Position numbers and translations under genes: made by a program
Shown here: positions 1-12,018 of the stretch, one piece after another
Numbering within the stretch: position 1 is the stretch's first letter
Layout: each line of letters opens with the position of its first letter
Origin: Maratus speciosus
Lineage: Eukaryota > Arthropoda > Arachnida > Araneae > Salticidae
NCBI GenBank assembly: GCA_963932465.1
Contig: CAWVRF010001074.1
Coordinates: 186,001-250,000 of the forward strand
Length of the DNA: 64,000 bases
Reading direction: 5' to 3'
Notes under the pieces: model-generated
Database searches by the model: none
What the model saw: only the letters and a program-made list of their open reading frames with translations
What the model was told of the DNA's origin: nothing

Positions 1-129
1 GGAGATTTCGCAGTTTTTCCTATGACCTATTGCAAATTTCCCGATTTTTTGGGGGCGATCGTTTCACGGAACTCAATTTTTTTCTCCCGTGATACTTTGC
101 CAAATTCCGCGTCTTTGTTTCTAGCGATC
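1..129 (+). repeat. Left part of degenerate TTCGCGA minisatellite
   Basis: Loose repeats of the form gaccnnttGacaAATTCgcgaTTTTTT (about 35-45 bp each) run to the TSD of the element at 138. Joining base 129 to the sequence after 2941 restores a continuous repeat block, so this is the left flank of an interrupted array. No gene is seen; the short ORFs on both strands are by-products of the repeat. Confidence 0.6.
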
Positions 130-137
130 GTTTTACG

Positions 138-1465
138 CACGGTAAGTAGAACACTCGGTAGGGTTCACGCGCAGGTTTCGTTTCTCCCTCTGACGTCACT
201 GGCACCCAAGTCCAGCCTTGGGTAACGCACTTTTCGCATTGTATAAAGCTTTCCGTTTCATAAAAAGATATTCAACATTTGTTTATTATCCAGTGTATGA
301 TATTACTGAGGTGCGTGACACTTGGAACATCTACTAATTAAACATTTTTCAAATGCAAAGTTTATATACGTACATGCCTTTATTTTTTAGAGTTTTCTAA
401 ATCCTGAATCTTCTGTTTTCATTTGGTTATTTGGAAGTATTAACGTTCGCCGCAATTATCATTATTTTATTTAAACACATATGTAAAAAAGCAGTTTTCT
501 TACCTGCTCTGTTGTATTTCAATATTTTAGACACCGTCTTTTCATAACATTTTTGCAATTTCGCTTTAATCCAAAATACTTTGAGAAAACTCGGAAAATG
601 TTTGCTTCAATTCATAAAACTTTGGAAAAAATGCACTTATAATTATGTTGTATATTTTCAAATATATATATTATACACTCATAAAGTTATATGCTATTAA
701 AATTTATAATTTTATACATTTTTTAAATCCCTATTTAATGTTCTAAAAACATAAAACGGATCTAATAATGTTTTTAAAAGTTACGAGTATAACTCTGAAA
801 AACTCTATAGTACTATGTACTTTAAAACGCAGGCATTGAAAAATATTAATAGCCTTTTCAGGGCAACTTTAGATAAATGTAAGAAAAGCTTTTTTGAATT
901 GATACTTGGGATTTTTTCGAATTTATAAATATTTAAAAAAAAAAAATGTGTAATAACAAAACGAGTAAACAAAGTAAACAAAAAACTTCTTAAATAGCCG
1001 TAATAGCTTAAATAACGTTTTATAGATAATTAAAAAAAGAAACTCTTTAAATTTTTTGTATACACTAATACAGAAATTTAAATTATAAAATTATTGAAAA
1101 TATCGGAAGAACAGGCTTTCTAGATAGTCTTCTAGAGAACACATTGTTACGTCCATTCTTATGAGAGAAAGGGTAGCGCAATTTCTGAAAGAACAACTTT
1201 TTTTTTTTTTTTAAATCAACGATTTACTTTATTTACAAATAATTAGAAAATAAGTTAAAATCGGTATCAAAATATTAATAAATATAGGTCCGTACAACTT
1301 TTAACTTTAGGAACAGAATAATCATCGCACACAAGATTCTGCGACTAACTAACACGATGTCAAGTCTAAGTTATAATCTAGGTATTGGGCTTCCGGTTCA
1401 GTAAATATCAACTGTCTAACTCTCAAAGCCAAACAAAAACTATGTTGTATAACATTCAAAATTTG

Positions 1466-1496
<31 letters not shown>

Positions 1497-2933
1497 TGTT
1501 ATATTACGATATTACGGTTAAAAATTTTTAAACAATCAAATATTTTTTTTTTTTATGATTAATATATCTATATACATCCTTAAATTTTTAGTACGCACTA
1601 AAGTATTATCAGGAAAAATTTAAATTACAAATTGTGAGTGGAATATTATTTTATATGGATTATCTCAATACTTTAAAATAAATAAAAATTATGGGATATA
1701 TTTTCAAATAAAAATTGAGTTTTTATTCTATTGCTATACCAACATATTTTTTTCTCACAATATGCATTTTTGAAAATTTTAGATCCATGCCTGTTTATTA
1801 ATCTGATATAAGTTTTTGATTTAAGGTCCCATATTGCTTACAAACCCTTACATTTCACCGGAAAAAAAAACTACAGTGTTTATTTTATTTTTCTTTAGTT
1901 TTGAGTACATTTAACTATATCAGTACTCAAAACTAAAGCTAATTTCCATAAATTTCAGGAATTGTAACACAGCGATTTCACTAGGCGAAGAATATTTAAA
2001 TTCACCTCTTACATACACCTCTTCTGAATATGCAACTTTATTTTTAAAATAGAATTTTGAGAAAACTGGAATTTATATTGTTTCATAACTTCTTTACAAC
2101 GAGAATTTTCTGATTTTTTACGTACTACATCGCACAATCCCCCCCCCCCCCTAACCAGCTGATATACACATATTTTTTATTTAATTTAGTTTAATTTTCT
2201 TATTTAAATTCATCTAATATCTGAATGATTTATCAGCGATATATGAGTGACTGTACTGTTCTTATTAAGAGAGAAGAAATAAATCAGGATTGGATTTATC
2301 TTGCTGATCACATTCATTTTTATTTAAGAAAAAGTTTATTTCCTTTCATGTATCTCGACAACTCATTCTTCTCTCTTTAATTTTTCAGCAATATCATTAG
2401 TGAAAAGTAATACTAAAGCAGTAGTAGAGCTGGAAATTTTTATGTGGAAACTGATTTATATCTTACAATTTGGTTTGGCTTAAAATTAAGCTGTTTTGCT
2501 TTTAAATTCTTTTACAAATCTGTTTCTTTAAAGTAAATTGAAAATTCTCTTGAATAATAAATGCAAAAATTATCTGATCTCTTGCATGCGTGCAGCAAAT
2601 GGTTTTCATGCTATAGTATTTGTTTAAAAAGATGTTTTAAAAGATTTGTTTAAAATGAAATTCCTTTGGAATATCTAGAAGAATTAATGCGTTGCTAATT
2701 ATTTTAATGTCAAATCCTTTTAAAAAATTAACAATAAAAATAAGACACAAAATGATTATATGAAAAAAAAATAGTAATAATAACATTTATTGTCAGGAAA
2801 AGAGAAAGAGAGCAATGTGAATAAATGGAAAAACACAGGGAGAGCTTGAACGATGGGTGCCAGTGACGTCACGAACTGGACGATCTACTGCGCATCTCGC
2901 TCATGGACCCTACCGTGTATTCTAAGTACCGTG
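138..2933. mobile_element. 2.8-kb non-autonomous TIR element with 8-bp TSD
   Basis: The ends are inverted. The left end starts CACGGTAAGTAGAACACTCG; the right end, reverse-complemented, starts CACGGTACTTAGAATACACG. Inverted similarity continues to a perfect 18-bp match, TGACGTCACTGGCACCCA (191-208), against its complement at 2854-2871. The element is flanked by a perfect 8-bp direct repeat GTTTTACG (130-137 and 2934-2941). The interior (about 209-2850) is AT-rich, with a poly-A run near 1466-1494, a poly-C run near 2140-2151 and no ORF of note. Seen: TIRs and TSD. Known: 8-bp TSDs are typical of the hAT, P and KDZ superfamilies. Inferred: the CA start would suit a P-type element, but without a transposase the superfamily cannot be assigned. 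Confidence 0.75.
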
Positions 2934-2941
2934 GTTTTACG

Positions 2942-3360
2942 GAACTCACGATTTTTTTCCCGCGATCCTTCGCCAAAATTCGCGAATTTTTCTGTGACAG
3001 ATTGGCAAAATTTTTTTTTTCGCCACCATTTGTCGAAATTCGCGATATGTATTTTTTCACGACCGATTGATGGCATTCGCTGCTTGTTTCAGATATCATT
3101 TTACGAAATTCGCTATTCTTTTCCACGATAGTTTGTCGAAATTCGTGATTTTCTTTTCAAAACCGACTTACGAAATTCTTGATTATTTGCGCAAAATCAT
3201 TTGTTTAAATTCTCGATTTTTTACGCGATTATTTGACCAAATTCGTGTCTTTTCAAGGGTGATTCTATTCCGAATTTTCCAAAAATTTAAGGCATTCGGT
3301 TCCGAAAATTTAAAAAAATCGGTTATTAGTCCGAAAATTTGGTCATAAAAACTATCTCGA
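2942..3360 (+). repeat. TTCGCGA minisatellite, forward block
   Basis: Repeated degenerate units of about 33-45 bp built on cGAAATTCGcGATTTTTT followed by cGCGACCnTTTGa. Translations in several frames give recurring KFAIFF-like strings, which shows that the ORFs here come from the repeat and are not genes. Confidence 0.6.
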
Positions 3361-3379
3361 ATTTCGGTAAATGGTAGCC

Positions 3380-3745
3380 AAAAATTCAATTACGACAATC
3401 GTTCACAGAAAAAATCGCCAAATTTCTTCAAAGGATCGCAGAAGAAAAAAACTAATTTCGCCAAAGAATTGCGGAAAAAACGCGACTTACGAAAAAACGC
3501 AAACTTCGTTAAGGGATCGGGAAAAAAATACAAAATTCCCCAAGGGATCGCAAAAAACACAAATTTCATCAAAAGATCGCAGAAAAACACGAATTTCGTC
3601 AAAGGATCGCAATAAAGAAACACAAATTTCGTCGAAGGATCAGGGAAAAACGTAAATTTTGTTTAAAAGATCGCGGAAAAACGCGAATTTCGGCAAAGGA
3701 TAGCGATAAAAACGCGAATTTCGCTAAAGGACCGCCGAAAAAACG
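3380..3745 (-). repeat. TTCGCGA minisatellite, inverted block
   Basis: The same repeat reads here on the opposite strand: units such as aCGCGAATTTCGtcAAAGGATCGCgg, about 36-40 bp apart. The plus-strand ORF at 3371-3655, with its recurring ISSKDR peptide, is a translation of the repeat. Confidence 0.6.
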
Positions 3746-3869
3746 CATAACTGGTGACGGGAGGAGATTCCCCACCCCACCCCCTTTTTCTCCTCTGCTG
3801 TAACCTTTCGGAAAATTTGCTGTGAATTTCAGATTTTTTTTTTTTTTTTTGCTCAGACCCCTGCTGTCT

Positions 3870-4410
3870 TTTTGCCCGCGACCATTTGACGAAATTTTCA
3901 ATTTTTTTCTATTGATCGTTAGACAAAATTCGTAGTATTTTGTGCATTATTTTGACGAAATTTGCGACGATTTTTCGGTGACAGATTGACGAAAGTCGCC
4001 ATTTGTTTCCGCAACCTTTGATAAAATTCAAGATATTTTTCCGCGGTCCTTTGAAAAGATTCGCGATTTTTTTTTTTTTTTGTCGAGAATTACCAAAATT
4101 CGCATTTTTTTTTCTGCCGATCGTTTCATGGAGTTCACGATTTACTTTACACGATCCTTTGCCAAATTTCGTGAATTTTTCTACGGCCGATTGATGAAAA
4201 TGATATTCGGTATTTGTTTCAGAGATCTTTTGACGAAATTCGCGATATTTTTTGCGAGACTATTTGACCAAATTCGCGGGTTTTTTTTTTTTTTTTTCCT
4301 TGTCCGCGACAGTTTGACAAAATTTTCGATTTTCGTTCCGTAATGGTTAGGCGAAATTTACAAGTTTTTTTTTCGAGACCGATGGAAAACTATTTTTCTG
4401 CGACCAATTG
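3870..4410 (+). repeat. TTCGCGA minisatellite, second forward block
   Basis: The orientation returns to that of 2942-3360. Units again carry GACGAAATTCGCGA followed by T-rich tracts. Between the inverted block and this one (3746-3869) lies a short C-rich and T-rich stretch with nothing else recognised. Confidence 0.55.
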
Positions 4411-4527
4411 TTGATATCTGCAAAATCCCATGTATAATACACAATTACATATCTTTTTAAAAGAGTGACTAACGAATATTTTTAATATATTGCACAATAA
4501 GCACACCCTTAATATCAATCGTACGGG

Positions 4528-5249
4528 CAGGGCCGAAACTACCCTTTTTTGCGCCCAGGGAAAACATGGATTTTGGCGCCTTACCCCCCCCCCCCCCCAG
4601 ACACACACACACACTCACACATCTCCTCACGCACAATAAAAGTTATCGACCTCAGGTACCCTATGCAAAGAATTAAAAAAAAAATAATAAAAATCATTTA
4701 ACAGTTAAAATTAGAATAAGAAATATGTAAACAACTTTCCCATAGGATTAACATTAGCTTGAGCGTTAAGAGCCTACCCTAGTCACGCGAAAAAAATGGA
4801 ACGCTAATACTAAACGTATGGGAATGTTCTTTTTAAATTTTTTCGCTTGCATATTAATAGTTTTAAATGATTTTTTTTAGCTTATAAAAGCTGAGGTTGA
4901 ATTCTAACCGGGTTAGTGTTCACATTTCCGATTTTGGTTGCAGATATTTTTTATAAAATTACTTTCACTTCCAGTACAGGTTTCGAAACTTAAAAGTATA
5001 GCAACACTAAAGATGAATCTAAACTATCCGAGGAAAATAAAGCATTGTAAAATATTAAAATGCAAGAGAGAAATTTGAAAAGAACGCTCCAATAAGTTTA
5101 ACATTAGCTTGCGAGTTTCTTTGTATTTCGTATATATATATACAATTTTGTATGAAACGACAAACAAAATCTTCATTTAGCACCCCCTTCGCCTTTATTC
5201 TGATGCTTGGGGCACATACCCCTTCTCTACCCCCCTAGTTTTGACCCGG
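4528..5249 (-). mobile_element. CAGGGCCGAAACTA-ended element, deletion derivative
   Basis: The left end is CAGGGCCGAAACTA, followed by a GCGCCC, CATGGATTTTGGCGCC and poly-C zone. The right end is a diverged CTAGTTTTGACCCGG. Both ends and the inner blocks (tatgtaaacaac...taggattaacattagc; the TTCATTTAGCACCCCCTTCGCC block) match the 30810-33091 copy in opposite orientation, so this is a shorter relative without the nested Tigger. No ORF and no clean TSD. Seen: homology to the other copy. Inferred: a hAT-like non-autonomous family, from the CAGGG terminus. Confidence 0.55.
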
Positions 5250-5895
5250 GCTATATTCTTAAAAAACCATTAAAAAAGCGGGTTACTATTCTATCGTGCA
5301 TATATTTCAACCCTTAGTTTTTAGTCATTGACAGTTGCCAGACCTCGCGTCCTTTCAGGCCGGATCTGGATGTAAAAAAAAAAAAGTAATTTTAGTAAAT
5401 GGCATGGGCGGCAGCATTTTTCAGTTGTCACCTACCTAGGAATGGCAAAAGGACGAGAAATGTAATTTGGGAAGGTAAAAGCAGGGGCGGCTGCGGCTTT
5501 TACGGCGCCCTGGGTGACAGTTTTTTTTTTTTAATTACGGGCAGTCGTCCAAGCTCGCCTCCTTTCTTTAAGACTGGATCTGGTTGGTTGCAAAAAAAAA
5601 AAAAAAAAAAACAATTGCCCCAAAAGTAATGCAAAAAATAATGCACCAAAAGTAATGCAAAAAATAATTGCACCAAAAGGAACAGAGCGCCATTTATCTA
5701 CTTTTGCCTGGGTTGGCAAAACGCGTAGAAATGACAAAAAGAAGAGAAAAAATCATTTTGGGGGATAAAGGCATAGGCGCCTTCATTAGCCATGGCGCCC
5801 TGTGGGAAATTTTTTACTGTACCACTGTAAATGCTATACTCATTTTTTTTCTTTTAAAGGGTTTTACTAAAGCATTTTGCTTTGTGCACCCCTTC
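5250..5895. other. Non-coding patchwork with recurring GACCTCGCCTCC motif
   Basis: No gene. Holds two diverged copies of a motif like CgaCCTCGCGTCCTTTcaggCCGGATCTGG (near 5341 and 5548); relatives recur near 6600 and 7118. Also holds poly-A and poly-T runs, GGCGCCCTGGG tracts as in the CAGGGCC family, and a short duplicated caccaaaagtaatgcaaaaaataat stretch (5620-5680). Confidence 0.4.
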
Positions 5896-7073
5896 CAGGT
5901 CCGAAACTAGCTATATTTTCACTCGGGGCAGACATGGATTTTGGCGCCCCTCTACTTCCTCCGCAAAGTAAATTTACAAAAAGAAATTTACGAAAGTTTC
6001 TGTTAGTGGACTTATTTTAAAATTTAAAATGTGTAACAGTAAAATACGTAATATTGAAATATATAACCAGCTTTGTCAAATATAATCATTAAAACCTGTA
6101 AAAAAAATTTGAAAGGAAGCTGAAATAATTCTGCTTTATACAGGTTTCCGTCTTAGCAGATATAACTGTTGGTATTCTTTCTGATGAAACCATGTAGTTT
6201 TTTTCATTTAAAACAAGATTCCATTATAGACGCATTTCATTTTTCCAGATTTTACTGTTGTTGTAGCATTACAAATAATTACAATTGAGGCAATTTAATA
6301 TTATAGTGATATGAGTCACATTGTTTTAGGATAAAAAAAAAACAGGATTTACTGTAGGCATAAAACTGAATTCCAGTATTCTAAAATATCTTCCTGTACT
6401 ATCTACACCAATTTCGTGGAATTATCACTTATACCACTCTTCTTATTTATAGATAGATATGTCAACATACTTTCCTCAACCTAATGCTAATTTTCAAATT
6501 TATGTGTGACTCAAAACAAGAATAACAAAATTATTAAGTTTTTACTTTTTATTTTGTGAAATTTCGACCGCTTGGTTTTTATTGTCCCAGTCAGTCACCT
6601 GACCTCGCCTCCTCTAAGGCCAGATATGATGATATGCATGTAAAAAAGCAATTATAAGAAAAATGATGGGGTTATTTGCTGTCTTGTATATTGTGGGTGA
6701 ATCTTTTTATCTATTTGACAATTTTAATGCACTTTAGTAAGCTTTTCTTTTTAATTTTTCTGCTAGAAAATTGTTTTTTACACAAATTTCACACGAACAA
6801 ATATATAATGTATAAAATGGCAAACCAAATTTTCATCTGGCACCCCCTTTGCGTGGCGCACAGGGCACAAATTTCACACGAACATATATATAATGTATAA
6901 AACGGCAAACCAAATTTTCATCTGGCGCCCCCTTCGCTTGGCGCACAGGGCACAAATTTCACACGAACATATATATAATGTATAAAACGGCAAACCAAAT
7001 TTTCATCTGGCGCCCCCTTCGCGTGGCGCATGGGGCACATGCCTCCTCTGCCTCCCCCCTTAATTTCAGCCTT
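5896..7073. mobile_element. Diverged member of the CAGGGCCGAAACTAG family
   Basis: Begins CAGGTCCGAAACTAG and continues with CATGGATTTTGGCGCCCC and AAAGTAAATTTACAAAAAG, as in the 35971 and 36711 copies. Ends near CCCCTTAATTTCAGCC, a decayed reverse terminus. The middle (6120-6260) has an acaggttTCCGTctta...gattccattatagac stretch that resembles sequence near 33670-33750. No coding capacity seen. Confidence 0.45.
6781..7040 (+). repeat. Three tandem copies of an 85-bp repeat
   Basis: CACAAATTTCACACGAAC recurs at 6781, 6866 and 6951 (85-bp steps). Each copy continues through atataatgtataaa, ggcaaaccaaattttcatctgg and cgcccccttcgc. The copies lie inside the decayed CAGGGCC-family element and are nearly identical, so the expansion is younger than its host. 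Confidence 0.75.
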
Positions 7074-7665
7074 CAATTAACGGCCTCCCGTTTGTTTTTA
7101 TTGTCCCGGGTAACTACCCGACCTCGCCCATAGCAAGACGGGAAAAAAGAAAGCTCAACGCTGCTCAGGGAGAGAGATAAAAAAAATTGAACAGCCTTCA
7201 TGGAATCTTTTCATCAGAACAGTCAGAGTCAAACAAAATCTTCATTTGGCGCCCCCTTCGTTTTTCGTTCTGGCGTCCGGGCACATGCCCCTCTGCACCC
7301 CCCTCCCCCAGGGAAATCGGTTGACGTTTGGCAATTATCGGTGAGGGACAGTTTCACACAGAAGAGATGAGTAGAGACTGACTTTGGAAAATGTTAGTGA
7401 TTCTCCTGACAGATGAAGTGATTTAAATGATAGAAGGTACATGGTACATTTGAATTGGAGAAAGAAAATAGCCCAAGAGAACAGCTCTTTCTTCTAATTC
7501 ATTTGCAGTCTTCTGTTATACATGAATCTTTTTATATATTTGTAAATTTTAATGCAAATGGTTCTTCAAAAAAAATCTGCATTTGGCGCCCCCTACGCTT
7601 TCTGTGCTGGCGCCCTGGGTTCAGAAGGTTGGGGGGGCACATGCCCCCCCGACGCTACGCCTATG
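7074..7665. other. Non-coding fragments of the CAGGGCC family
   Basis: Two loose CATTTGGCGCCCCCT...GGGCACATGCCCC fragments (near 7237-7310 and 7578-7650) separated by unassigned sequence. The last bases before the hAT array, gacgctacgcctatg, have no counterpart in the complete hAT copy. That sets the left breakpoint of the array at 7665/7666. Confidence 0.4.
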
Positions 7666-10600
7666 CATGTACCTTAAATAACTGGAAGGTATAGTAGCAG
7701 AAACCTGTAATAAAAATTTTACCCCCTCTTACCCCTTCAATGATACTATTATCAACTTATTAAAACAGTAGCTATACATTTCTCTTTATGATAAACAATG
7801 ATTGTTTATTCTAAAGATATGCTTGTAGCATTTATCATTTAAGATGCAATAAGGTGTAAATCAATATGTAGCTATTTTATCTCACATTAATTTAAGTTAA
7901 TGTGTATTTAGCATAATGCTATGCCCAATTATAGAAAGTAATTTTTATAAATACTAAGAAAACTAGCAAAAATTCTAATCAGAACAGGTGACCAGCCAAT
8001 ATTTTTCATTTTTATTTTCTAGAGAAAATAAAACATCTATTTCCAACCTGTTTTCTTGAACAACACATTATATACCGATACTCATATGGCAGAAGAAAAA
8101 GAATGCCAAACGTTGATATTGTATATTTTGGAATAAAATTATTTATTTATTTATTTAAATATTATTATTTATTATGGAATATAATTATTTAATGGTTTTA
8201 ACAATAACTTCATATTTTTATTAAATGAATAACAGAGTATGAAAAAAAGTTACCAGATTATTTTAATACAAATTCCCATCCACCTTCAAACAAATTAGTT
8301 TGATAAAAAATTATAACTTTATACCTCTAAAGACACCCCCCCCCCCCCCAAATGCACCCTAAAATAATATTGTTGTACCAAATGCTTCATCACAATAGGA
8401 TTTATTGGGATCTTATAACATCAGTTAGAAGTTTCAAAAACAAACACTGTCCTTTTTCAACACAAATGGCTAGTATTTACCTAACTGACAGATATAATAT
8501 GCACTTTCACAGTTTTAAATACAATATTTGCCATTTAATTGAATCACTTTGTTGATTAGAATTTGATTGAATAAAGCCAAGGATTCTGAACAAGCCAAAA
8601 AGTTTCAACAATATTACAATAATTGTTTGATTTATTAAAGCGGCTATTTTATGTAGCTACAATTATTGATTCAAGTAAGTGGCAATTATTGTAAATATTT
8701 TACTTCTGGGAGAGGTTTTAACCCCCCGAAATCTCCTTTCCTTGCATTAGTGATAACGGTACTTACAGAAAATAAAATATATGCAGGTTTTATCTATATA
8801 TTGAGAAAAACTTTTTATCAAAACAAATTCATTCACTGTCATATTTATGTATGTTACTTTGTTCACTCTTACTTCTTAACATTCAATATCAATTTAGTTT
8901 CATTTAAGTAATCATAAACTGTAATCATTTTGAAAAATGTTTTGTCTTTGTTTTTATTTGTAAGCAGGGCCCCCTCCCCCCCCAAAAAAAAGAAAAACCC
9001 CTCCAAATTCTGTAACACTTGGCAAGAAACTTGACAAATGTCCAAAACCTATTTGAGAACAATATTAAACTTTAATAAATAAAAACTGTATTACATTTTC
9101 TTACTGTAGTAACTTTGCGGAATTAAGATATTTTTTGGAAAATACTGAAATTTGACTTAAATAATTAAGCCTTCTCCATGTAAAAGTCTTAAAGATGGCC
9201 CTATTTGTAAATAGATAATATTTAGATTTTATAATATTATTATAAAAAAAAGTGCAGACAAAAAGCTTACTTCATATCATATATTGTTGCTATCGGGATT
9301 CAAGATGTTTTATGAACTTCAATGTTTATTTCATTTTTCTTTTATTCATAGGTATCAACAGTTTACTATAAAATGCCAAATTAGGATAATATTTCAAATG
9401 TACAGACATAAATGTACTTTTATTTATTCTTTTCTCACTTTCATGAATTATTTATGATTCCACTGCAAATGAAAACAATTCTGTTGTTATCTGGGTTTCT
9501 CTTTAATTAAATAAATAAGTAGCCAAATTAGGCTACAAAGAAATTAATTTATGCAATAATACAAACATAGAAAAATTCATAAAATCCTAAAATTACTTTT
9601 TTTTTTAAAGAGGAATCTCATAAAAGCTTTCCTATTACATTTACAGATAACTGCTTTAAAATATTACATTAAAATAAAAATTGAATTATTTTTAACGTAA
9701 AAATAATGATAATGACAAAAATATATAAATTTAAATACTTTATTACATATTTAAATATAACTGACATAAATAAAATCACAAAAGATATATAGTAGAAAAA
9801 ACAGAAAAATTTTACTCACAATAAATCTAAATATTTATCATCGTCAGTAGGGATTAGGTTATTATCATACATGTTACTATTAAAGGAATTAAGCATGTCT
9901 GTCGAAGGTTGAAAGGCGTTGCAACATATTCCTTTACTCTGAAAATATGTCCGAATCCTGATAATTGAGTCTAACATTTTTAAAGAGAGATTATTCCTCA
10001 CTTTATTTTTAATGAGCGATAACTGTGAAAAAATACGTTCGACTTCAGCATTGCTGATGGGCAGTGAGAGGCAATTTAATGCGTAATCAGCTAACTCACG
10101 GTATGGTTGGTTACCTGTTCCATTTGTGTATTTTTTAATCTTACTCCAAAAGAGCACAGTATTTTCTGCAGGGAAGAAATCTTTAAAGATTTCTTCCTCT
10201 TTCCATTCATGTAAAATTATTTTTCTGTATTGCGATTCTACTGCTTGAGGATCATCCATCAGATGGGGTAGAGGAAGTTCTTTGAAACTGATTCTGTCCA
10301 CTTGATTTAAGACTTTACTCGGCTTCAACCAAGACATTTTCTTAAAAACTTCCTTATTTTCAGGTAAGCGCTCTTTTACTTCCTTTAGCAATTCCAGTAG
10401 GAATTCATGGCATCTTTTCAGTAAATTATTTACGGCATCGGCATTGCTATTGTGCTGTTTGTATTTCATTAGCTCATGAGAAAAATGAGCTCCAAAATCA
10501 ACCTCGTGTATTTGCAAAAGATTGCCTTCATGACTGTATAATCTTCTCTCTAAAGACTGGTAATGAATATTTAGCTCTTTTACCAAGTTTTCAGGTTCGA

Positions 10601-11787
10601 CATTTTGCGATTGAAAAAGAGCATTTACTTTTTCAAATTCTTGAATAATTGGACACAAGAATATGAAATATAGTTGATTAATGTCATCATTAATTATATC
10701 AAAAATCATCCTAGCTTTATATCTTGCCTTTTGTGTGGCACATCTGCTTTCCTGTTGGAAATAAGTCTTCAACTCAAGCCAATTTACTAAGATATTGTAA
10801 ATTACAGTCCCTCTTACTAGCCATCGTGTGCAAGAAGTCTTTTTAAAAGGCAAAGGATTGCCAACTACATCCTCATCAAGATTTATTGTTTCAGTAAGCA
10901 TCTTAAATTTTTCTCTTCTTTCAGTTGATTTTTTGAACCACGATGGGATTTCTGTTAACAAAAATCCGAGATGAGAAGGCAAAATCTCAAAGGCCTTTTT
11001 TACACATAATGCCAAACTGTGACAAATACATTGCATTTTTAAGCAATTAGGCGATTCGTTCAATATTCGGGACCAGACAGAATTATTTTTACCAGTCATG
11101 TTTTTGGCACCATCTGTTCCAAAACCTATGCAACTTTTAAATTGGAGATTAAACCTCAGTAGCATAGAGCTCAATGAATTAAACAGTACTTCACCAGTGG
11201 TTTCTGTAACTGATGCTAGCCCAAGAAAATTTGATACAATGCTTTCATTTGCATCATTGTAATAAAGCGCAGAAACACAAACTTTTTTTTCTGATGTGAT
11301 GTCCGTAGTTTCATCCATAATAATGGAATATTTTTTATCTTTCAATTCATCGATGAGTTCTTTCTCTATGGATGGTGCTATAACTTCTGTTATAAGTTTT
11401 GAGCATTTCGTTCGGTGCAATTTCAATTTTTCCATTATGCTTCCTTTGGAATTCTTTTTTACTACTTCACTTAAATGATCAATGGATGAAATAGAGCAGT
11501 GGCAACAAATGGAAGCAGCTAACTGAAGCTCAGTTTTCTTTAATTCTAGATTTTCACCAATAATGATGAAACTTGTAACTTTTTTTTTGGCGTTACACCT
11601 TTTTTCAATTTGCATGTGACTCGCCGTTCCAGAGTGTTTCGATAAAATACTCTTTTTTGCACGGAGACTGCATTTACATAATTTGCAATACGCTCCTTTA
11701 CTTTCATCTTCTTGTAACCATGGGAATTCTCTTTCCCACTCTGGTAAATATTTTCGAGCTCCATCGTAACAATTTTTCCATTTAGAC
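7666..11787 (-). mobile_element. hAT array unit 1 (truncated at both ends)
   Basis: Nearly identical to the middle of the complete element at 46852-52253. Homology starts at CATGTACCTTAAATAACTGG, about 0.75 kb inside the left end, so the left TIR is missing. It stops at ...TCCATTTAGAC, inside the transposase start codon, so the right 0.5 kb and right TIR are missing too. The next base starts the left TIR (CAGGGTTGCC) of unit 2. Holds a 599-codon transposase remnant, AT-rich sequence left of it and variable poly-C and poly-A runs. Confidence 0.9.
9816..11615 (-). CDS. hAT transposase lacking its zinc finger start (unit 1)
   Basis: The 599-codon frame from the first in-frame ATG matches residues 59-657 of the complete transposase at 49752-51725. 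It keeps the catalytic core: MDETTD aspartate at residue 101, GTDGAKN aspartate at 168, the CICH motif (196-199), the CTRW tryptophan at 265, and the C-terminal SNAEVERIF dimerisation segment (about 521-529). The frame stays open rightward through the zinc-finger codons to 11787 and on into the left TIR of unit 2, but the native ATG is destroyed by the junction. A product starting at the first ATG would begin immediately after the last histidine of the finger. Whether it is expressed is unknown. It could be a dead copy or a finger-less competitor of the full protein. Confidence 0.75.
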   Translation of the reverse strand: MQIEKRCNAKKKVTSFIIIGENLELKKTELQLAASICCHCSISSIDHLSEVVKKNSKGSIMEKLKLHRTKCSKLITEVIAPSIEKELIDELKDKKYSIIMDETTDITSEKKVCVSALYYNDANESIVSNFLGLASVTETTGEVLFNSLSSMLLRFNLQFKSCIGFGTDGAKNMTGKNNSVWSRILNESPNCLKMQCICHSLALCVKKAFEILPSHLGFLLTEIPSWFKKSTERREKFKMLTETINLDEDVVGNPLPFKKTSCTRWLVRGTVIYNILVNWLELKTYFQQESRCATQKARYKARMIFDIINDDINQLYFIFLCPIIQEFEKVNALFQSQNVEPENLVKELNIHYQSLERRLYSHEGNLLQIHEVDFGAHFSHELMKYKQHNSNADAVNNLLKRCHEFLLELLKEVKERLPENKEVFKKMSWLKPSKVLNQVDRISFKELPLPHLMDDPQAVESQYRKIILHEWKEEEIFKDFFPAENTVLFWSKIKKYTNGTGNQPYRELADYALNCLSLPISNAEVERIFSQLSLIKNKVRNNLSLKMLDSIIRIRTYFQSKGICCNAFQPSTDMLNSFNSNMYDNNLIPTDDDKYLDLL

Positions 11788-11981
11788 CAGGGTTGCCAGA
11801 TTGAATTTTTCGAAGGAGGCCAAATAAATTCTACACTGGAGCCAAATGGAGGCCAAACTTGAGGATAATAAAGCCAACATTTAAATCTTAAAAATCATAT
11901 GTTATATCTGAAAATCGCAGGGAAGAGGTGTTGTAAAACTTTTATCTTTCGGTATCTGACTTCTATTTTTTAAATTATATA

Positions 11982-12018
<37 letters not shown>

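Noticed and set aside
3599..3901. 100-codon minus-strand ORF
   Set aside because: Lies across the inverted repeat block and the C-rich spacer; low-complexity composition explains the open frame.
2853..4343. Several overlapping ORFs of 60-100 codons on both strands
   Set aside because: They are translations of the TTCGCGA minisatellite in different frames (recurring KFAIFF or ISSKDR strings); no start context, domain or conservation.
11296..11478. 60-codon plus ORF opposite the hAT transposase (and its copies)
   Set aside because: Antisense shadow of the transposase frame.
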